From positions 1 through 19,849 of the forward strand of contig CAYUYM010000043.1 in assembly GCA_964449305.1 (NCBI GenBank): a stretch of 19,849 nucleotides of DNA. The letters run 5' to 3'. Below the pieces are notes generated by a model that was not told the DNA's origin, did no database searches, and saw only the letters and a list, made by a program, of their open reading frames with translations. The DNA comes from CAYUYM01 sp964449305 (GTDB taxonomy: Bacteria > Bacteroidota > Ignavibacteria > SZUA-365 > CAYQST01). This document shows positions 14,888 through 19,849 of this stretch, one piece after another. Both the position numbers and the translations under genes were made by a program. Numbering within the stretch: the first letter of the stretch is position 1; each line of letters starts with the position of its first letter.

Positions 14888-17800
14888 AATCCTGCAGGAG
14901 GCAGCGGATGATGACCGCCGTTCCGCCCGTCTCCTGTTCCTGCACCACCAGCTCCCCGCCGATCTCCGCTGCGCGTCGTGTCATGGACGCCAGACCCGAT
15001 CCCGACCCGCGCGTCTGGCTGCGCGTGGCATGCCGCAACCCCACGCCGTTGTCGATGATGCAGAACTCCAGATGCCGCCCTTCGCTCCGCATGCGCACCA
15101 CGATCTCCGTGCACTGGGCGTGCCTGATCGCATTCGTGATCGCCTCCTTCGCGATGAGGAACATGTTCCGACGGTAGTCCATGCGCATCGGCAGGGCCGA
15201 CAGATCGCGCTCGAATTCCAGCGCGATGCGCACGCCCGTCGCCTCCGCCATCTCCGCCGTGAAATCTGTGAGCCGCTGCTGGAAATTCACCGTGCGGTCG
15301 TTCTCCGGCCGGAGCGACCAGATGATGTCGCTCACCATCTCGATCACCTGCCGCGACGTCTCCCCGATCTTGCGGATGTGGGCAAGAGCCTGCGGGTGCG
15401 TCTCCGGCACCTCCCGCTCCGCCATCGCGCTCAGGAAGGAGATGCTCGTCAGCGTGGATCCGATCTCGTCGTGGATGTCGAGGGCGATGGCCGCTCGCAG
15501 CGAGGTGACCCGCTGCCGCGCACGCCGGCGGATGTGGAATATCATGTACAACGTCCCCACCACCGCCAGCATGCACAACGTGATGAACCATGTGCTCCGA
15601 TGAAACGGGATCGGGATCGTGAACACGAGTGTCGCCGTCGGCCCCGTCACTCCGTGCTGACGCGCCGGGCGGACATGGAACACATACGTCCCCGCCGGAA
15701 GGTTCGTGTAGTGCACGCGATGCGACCGCGTCGGTGGCGACCAGTCGCTGTCGTATCCCTGCAGGTACGTCTGATACTCGTGCTTCGAACCGTAGGACAG
15801 CGTGGCGAAGCTCATCTCGAGCCGCTCCGGGATCGAGGGCAGCATCACTGTGCCACCGTTCCCGGGGACATCCACGGCCTGATCATCGACAAGGAACTGC
15901 GCAATCACCGTGGGGGCGGGAGGCGATGTCGAACGATCCATGCCCATGTATCGCGACAGGCCGCCCTCCGTGAGGATCCAGATCGAACCGTCGGGATCCA
16001 CCGTCATCGCATTGACCACGTTGGAAATCAGGCCGTCCTCCTGCGTGAGGTGCCGCGTCACCTTCATGGTGGTGAGATCGATGAACAGCAGCCCGTAGAA
16101 CGTGCCCACCAGCAGCTCGCGCCGGTTGGGATGCGCCACCAGGGCCGAGACCGAGGAATACGGCAGACCCACCTGCGATGAGGTGTAGGACTGGAAGCCG
16201 CTGCCATCAAAGCGCTGCAGGCAGATGTCGTTTCGTGCGAACTGCCGACCGATCCAGATCGAACCGCTCGAATCCTCCGCGATGCAGGGTTGGAGGTCCG
16301 GGGCGTATCCCTGCTCCGCGCCGAGGCGCCGCACCGCGCCGGAGTCGGGGACCTCGTAGAGCGCGCTGTCCGAGACAAAGAACGCCCCGTTCCAGCCGTG
16401 GCAGTAATGCCGCGGAGCGCAGATGCGTTCGTAGGCAAGCTGTTCTCCGGCCCCCGGCAGCGGGAGCGGAATGGCGGCATGCCCGCCACAGCGGCGGATC
16501 TTGTGCACCACGCCCGGATCTGTGAGGCTTGCATACATCATCGTCCCGGATGTCGTCACCGCCATGATGTCGAGCGGCGGATGGATGCCCCCCCCAAGCG
16601 TGTGGCGCCCGTCGCGGCGGTCGAGCCGCACTCTGCCGCTTCGCAGGATGAAGCTCCCCGTGTGAAGCTGGGTCCATATAACATCCCCATCCGCGGTGGT
16701 CATGAGCTGCGACATCGGAAGACCCGGGCTTCCCATCCTCCGCGAAAGAAACACGGGCGCGGCGAAGGGATCTGCAGGCAGGGTGTACACGCCACCCCAG
16801 GTCGCCATCACCCGTGTGCCATCGGGAAGCACCAGGAGATTCCTCGGGACTGTCGGCATCCCCTCCCAGGCCAGCTCATGGTTCACGATGCCCATCGACT
16901 GGAGGTGCGCAAGTCCGTCGGCGCCGATCCACAACGATCCATCCCGATCCTCGAACACCGTCCCGAACGGAAGCATGCGCCGGAAATCGCTGTTGCCGCC
17001 TGTGGAGACGAGCAGCGAACCATCGCGCCAGGCAGCCTTCCGGTATTCGTAGCTCTCCCCTGTCTCCGACTGGTGGACATACCACAGGTTGCCGTCACGA
17101 TCCGTCGTCGGCCGGAAGTAGACATAGCCTCCCAGGCGCGACATCGGCACCCGGCGCAGCGAGCCTGCGGAATCGCCGGCCATGATGAGCCCCGTCGAGG
17201 TGATGAGCCACACTCCTCCGCTCACGGGGTTCGCGACCATCGACAGGATCGTGTATTCCGTGTCCCGCCGATCGCGTCCGGCGCCGGGCGTGAGATTGAT
17301 GCAGCGCACAGCCGAGCCGTCGATGGTCACCGCGAGCACGCGCCATGGGTCGCATTTGGCCCACACCTCGTGCTCGTTGCGGTTCCACGCGATCCAGGTA
17401 TACCACCGGGCGGGCGGCTGCGATGCGGGCATCGTGAAATCCCTCCAGCCGGTGCGGGGATTCACCGTGGTCACGCCAGCGAGCGTCGTGAACCAGAGGG
17501 CGTCGTCATCCGTGCGTATCACATCGCGCACGCGCAGCACCGGGCGGATCCACCCGTTGGTCATCCGCGAAAGCTGTGTCACGTGGAGCGAGGAGTCGAT
17601 GTGGTAGATGCCCTCGTCCTGCACATTGCACCACACCCCCGTCCCCGTGCGGTCGAGCACCATCGACATCACCGCACGGTTGGCAAGCCCCGATTCTGCG
17701 GTGTTGATGTTGCGAAACTCGTGACCATCGAAACGCGACACCCCGTTGCGCGTCCCGATCCAGAGGTAGCCGACGCTGTCCTGCACCATGGCCTTGACAG

Positions 17801-17963
17801 CGTTGTGTGCCAGGCCGTCGGAGGAGCTGTACCAGGTGAGGGGAAAGGTCTGGGCATGCAGGGGCAATGTCAGGGCCGGAACAAGCGACGCCACCGCGAC
17901 CAGGAACAACGCGCGCTCCCGCCATCGCCGCAGCCCGCCGCCGGGATGGACTGCCGCGATCAC
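14880..17963 (-). CDS. Propeller/Y_Y_Y sensor histidine kinase
   Basis: The protein has 1,027 residues. It starts at GTG (17963), one base after the upstream stop, with GAGGAG 10 bases before it. The ATG two bases earlier is out of frame and stops at once. Residues about 14-38 form a signal peptide (ALFLVAVASLVPALTLPLHAQ). A large periplasmic sensor of two-component-regulator propeller repeats follows (YLWIGTRNGVSRFDG, SLWIGADGLAHL, SIWILTEGGLSRY), then a Y_Y_Y domain (about 700-775) and one membrane helix (about 785-808). The cytoplasmic kinase is of the HisKA_3 type: His831 in DIHDEIG, N-box Asn944 (NAIRHA), and the DNGVG box at 971. There is no receiver or DNA-binding domain, so this is not a one-protein hybrid like the Bacteroides polysaccharide sensors. 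HisKA_3 kinases normally pair with NarL-type regulators, and one follows. The ligand is unknown; extracellular glycans are only a family analogy. Confidence 0.93.
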   Translation of the reverse strand: MIAAVHPGGGLRRWRERALFLVAVASLVPALTLPLHAQTFPLTWYSSSDGLAHNAVKAMVQDSVGYLWIGTRNGVSRFDGHEFRNINTAESGLANRAVMSMVLDRTGTGVWCNVQDEGIYHIDSSLHVTQLSRMTNGWIRPVLRVRDVIRTDDDALWFTTLAGVTTVNPRTGWRDFTMPASQPPARWYTWIAWNRNEHEVWAKCDPWRVLAVTIDGSAVRCINLTPGAGRDRRDTEYTILSMVANPVSGGVWLITSTGLIMAGDSAGSLRRVPMSRLGGYVYFRPTTDRDGNLWYVHQSETGESYEYRKAAWRDGSLLVSTGGNSDFRRMLPFGTVFEDRDGSLWIGADGLAHLQSMGIVNHELAWEGMPTVPRNLLVLPDGTRVMATWGGVYTLPADPFAAPVFLSRRMGSPGLPMSQLMTTADGDVIWTQLHTGSFILRSGRVRLDRRDGRHTLGGGIHPPLDIMAVTTSGTMMYASLTDPGVVHKIRRCGGHAAIPLPLPGAGEQLAYERICAPRHYCHGWNGAFFVSDSALYEVPDSGAVRRLGAEQGYAPDLQPCIAEDSSGSIWIGRQFARNDICLQRFDGSGFQSYTSSQVGLPYSSVSALVAHPNRRELLVGTFYGLLFIDLTTMKVTRHLTQEDGLISNVVNAMTVDPDGSIWILTEGGLSRYMGMDRSTSPPAPTVIAQFLVDDQAVDVPGNGGTVMLPSIPERLEMSFATLSYGSKHEYQTYLQGYDSDWSPPTRSHRVHYTNLPAGTYVFHVRPARQHGVTGPTATLVFTIPIPFHRSTWFITLCMLAVVGTLYMIFHIRRRARQRVTSLRAAIALDIHDEIGSTLTSISFLSAMAEREVPETHPQALAHIRKIGETSRQVIEMVSDIIWSLRPENDRTVNFQQRLTDFTAEMAEATGVRIALEFERDLSALPMRMDYRRNMFLIAKEAITNAIRHAQCTEIVVRMRSEGRHLEFCIIDNGVGLRHATRSQTRGSGSGLASMTRRAAEIGGELVVQEQETGGTAVIIRCLLQDFA

Positions 17964-17964
17964 A

Positions 17965-19849
17965 TCAATCCAACTCCTCGATCTCCCGGCGGATCACGTC
18001 GAACCCCTGCTTCAAGGCCGGCAGCAGCCTGCGCGCGGGTTCCACGTCACCCAGACGACCGGAGCTCTCGATCTCGTTGGCGATCGTCTTCAACGACTCA
18101 AAATACATGCTGGCACACATTCCCTTGATCGTGTGCGCATGAAAGCGGATCTGTTCGCTGTCGCCATCGGCGATGGCCCGCTCCAGGCTCGCGTGATGCT
18201 CCCCGAAGGACTGGACGAAATCACTCAGCAACTGAATGAACAGTTCGCCGTCATCACCCAGTTGTTCGGCGAAACGTTCACGGGATTGGTCGATCAACCG
18301 GTGCATGATGTCGTCTCCGCGGTGTGGTGGAGGGGGAGTGTCGGGAGGTGGGGTGTTGTGCGGTGCCCATGTGCGGAGCATCGCCAGCACCTCCTCCCGT
18401 TTGAAGGGCTTCGAAATATAATCATCCATGCCGACAGCGAGGCATTTCTCACGATCCCCCTTCATGGCATTGGCCGTCATCGCGATCACCGGAATGTGCT
18501 GCCCGGTGATGCGCTCTCCGTTGCGGATGCTGCGCGTCACATCATACCCATCCATGCCGGGCATCTGGATGTCCATGAGCACGATGTCGAACGGCTGTGT
18601 GCGCTGCAGGTGCAGCGCCTCCGTCCCGTTCTCCGCCTCGGTGACGCGGCACTCCGCCCGCTGAAGGATCTCGACGATGATCCGGCGATTGATGAGGTTG
18701 TCCTCCGCCACAAGCACGCGCAGGCCATCCGTGATCGCACGCTCCGCATCGGCCTCCCCCCGTGTCCGTTCCGAGATCTCCGTGTGCGCGAAAAGATGAA
18801 GCAGGGAGTTGTGGAAATCCTCCATGCGTACCGGTTTGGTGAGGTAGAGTGAAATGCCCAGCTCCCTGCACCGGGCCTGGGTGTGGTCGAGGTTGACAGA
18901 CGAGAACATCATGATGATCGTCTGTGTGGCCAGCGCAGGATGCCGGCGGATCCTCTCCGCGACACTGAACCCGTCGGTGCCGGGCATCTGCATGTCCAGG
19001 ATCACCAGATCAAAGCGGGAGCCCGCCCCGGCCGCCTCCTCCAGCATCTGGAGCGCCGTGGCGCCGTTGTCGGTGATTGCGGCATCGATGCCCCAGTAGC
19101 CGAGCATGTCGGCAAGGATGCGGCGGTTCGTCGCATTGTCGTCCACCACCAGCACACGCTGCAGGCCCAGCCGGGGGGCGGGGTCCATCTCCTCCGGGGA
19201 GGAATCGATCTCCAGCGGAAGCGTGAGTGTGAAGGTGCTGCCTCGCCCCACGTGGCTCCGGACTCCGAGCGCACCGCCCATGAGCTCTGCAAGATGACGC
19301 GAAATGGTGAGGCCCAGACCCGTGCCTCCATACTGCTTCGTGGTCGTTCCGTCGGCCTGGCGGAAACTCTCGAAGATCAGCTCCAGCTTCTCCTCCGGGA
19401 TGCCGATGCCCGTGTCGGAGACGGAGAACTCGATTCGGGCGACATCAGGCGATTCTCCGGAATCCTGCCCACGACGCACCCACACATAGATCTCACCACG
19501 TTCGGTGAACTTGAGGGCATTCCCAAGGAGGTTGATGAGGATCTGCCGCACGCGGATCGGATCGCCCATGTAACGGTCGCCGAGATGCGGATCTATTTCG
19601 CACAGCAGCTCGATGCTCTTCTCGTAGGCCTTGACCGACAGAATACCGACCGCATTCTCCACCATCTCGCGCAGACGGAAGGGGACATGATCGATCGGCA
19701 TGCGCCCTGCCTCGATCTTCGAGAAATCCAGGATGTCGTTGATGATGTCGAGCAACGAGAAGGCCGAGCTCCGCACCGCCTCCAGATAGCTCCGCTGCGA
19801 TGCACTCAGCTCCGTGGTCAGGGCGAGGTCGGTCATGCCGATGATGCCG
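17965..19849 (-). CDS. Hybrid histidine kinase with two receivers and HPt domain (5' end outside window)
   Basis: The frame is open to the window edge; 627 residues are visible. Numbering from the methionine at 19836, residues 1-45 are the second half of the HisKA dimerisation domain. The visible start GIIGMTDLAL follows directly on the usual HELRTPMN box, so the phosphoacceptor His lies just outside the window. The ATPase domain has Asn106, Asp141 (DTGIGIP) and GGTGLGL at 170-176. Receiver 1 carries Asp281 and Lys334, and receiver 2 carries Asp422 and Lys476. A Pro-rich linker (about 492-505) leads to an HPt domain with His568 (AHTIKG). All phosphorelay residues that are visible are intact. 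The output could be any receiver, including the nearby NarL-type regulator. The gene ends one base before the GTG of the propeller kinase, so the two are likely co-translated. Sensor and membrane parts are unseen. Confidence 0.95.
   Translation of the reverse strand, partial: GIIGMTDLALTTELSASQRSYLEAVRSSAFSLLDIINDILDFSKIEAGRMPIDHVPFRLREMVENAVGILSVKAYEKSIELLCEIDPHLGDRYMGDPIRVRQILINLLGNALKFTERGEIYVWVRRGQDSGESPDVARIEFSVSDTGIGIPEEKLELIFESFRQADGTTTKQYGGTGLGLTISRHLAELMGGALGVRSHVGRGSTFTLTLPLEIDSSPEEMDPAPRLGLQRVLVVDDNATNRRILADMLGYWGIDAAITDNGATALQMLEEAAGAGSRFDLVILDMQMPGTDGFSVAERIRRHPALATQTIIMMFSSVNLDHTQARCRELGISLYLTKPVRMEDFHNSLLHLFAHTEISERTRGEADAERAITDGLRVLVAEDNLINRRIIVEILQRAECRVTEAENGTEALHLQRTQPFDIVLMDIQMPGMDGYDVTRSIRNGERITGQHIPVIAMTANAMKGDREKCLAVGMDDYISKPFKREEVLAMLRTWAPHNTPPPDTPPPPHRGDDIMHRLIDQSRERFAEQLGDDGELFIQLLSDFVQSFGEHHASLERAIADGDSEQIRFHAHTIKGMCASMYFESLKTIANEIESSGRLGDVEPARRLLPALKQGFDVIRREIEELD

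Noticed and set aside
16290..18128. 612-residue + strand open frame opposite the propeller kinase
   Set aside because: Composition-driven shadow (His/Arg/Pro-rich) over clear propeller repeats on the - strand.
1..19849. CRISPR arrays, insertion sequences, tRNA/rRNA genes, prophage or defence genes
   Set aside because: I saw no regularly spaced repeats, no transposase or integrase motifs, and no tRNA-like folds; almost all bases are in the nine genes described.

Overview
The window is GC-rich, tightly packed bacterial DNA holding nine protein genes, with none of the RNA genes, insertion sequences or CRISPR arrays that I looked for. Two exported proteins end in type IX secretion (T9SS) type A sorting domains with N-x-PNPF openings. 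BACON-like, LamG and 'GWNLISLPL' modules sit beside a periplasmic-propeller histidine kinase. Together these point to the Bacteroidota/Chlorobiota (FCB) group, most likely a high-GC Ignavibacteria- or Kapabacteria-like lineage. That assignment is inferred from protein style only; no marker gene is present.

Left part, + strand (1-4729): the 3' two-thirds of a ClpC-type AAA+ unfoldase, a 6-phosphofructokinase with the residue pair typical of pyrophosphate-dependent enzymes, and a GH13-like alpha-glucan enzyme. The enzyme has an EF-hand-like loop and altered canonical GH13 motif residues. The last two look like a small sugar/glucan metabolism unit. The gap between clpC and pfk is full of GC-rich hairpins. 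The + strand block meets the - strand block at about 4730-4834, where two similar hairpins lie.

Right part, - strand (19849 down to 4835): first a signalling cluster of a hybrid kinase (kinase-REC-REC-HPt, 5' end cut by the window), a propeller/Y_Y_Y sensor kinase whose GTG start follows the previous stop by one base, and a NarL/LuxR response regulator. After a 240-base gap comes a cluster for exported proteins: a 1,686-residue zinc metallopeptidase with a T9SS tail, a 367-residue BACON-like T9SS protein, and a 945-residue double-LamG protein with a signal peptide but no recognisable T9SS tail.

The main find links the two halves of the right part. A 16-bp dyad with the core TCGCATG-NN-CATGCGA occurs twice: between the sensor kinase and response regulator genes, and inside a perfect 26-bp palindrome upstream of the metallopeptidase gene. 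A degenerate third copy lies 30 bp from the palindrome, next to a candidate promoter. I infer that this is the operator of the encoded NarL-type regulator, and that the window holds a complete route from sensor to regulator to surface/secreted metallopeptidase and adhesin-like proteins. A second theme is an unnamed 'LPPLPP...FD(V/A)R' module in three copies across two adjacent exported proteins.
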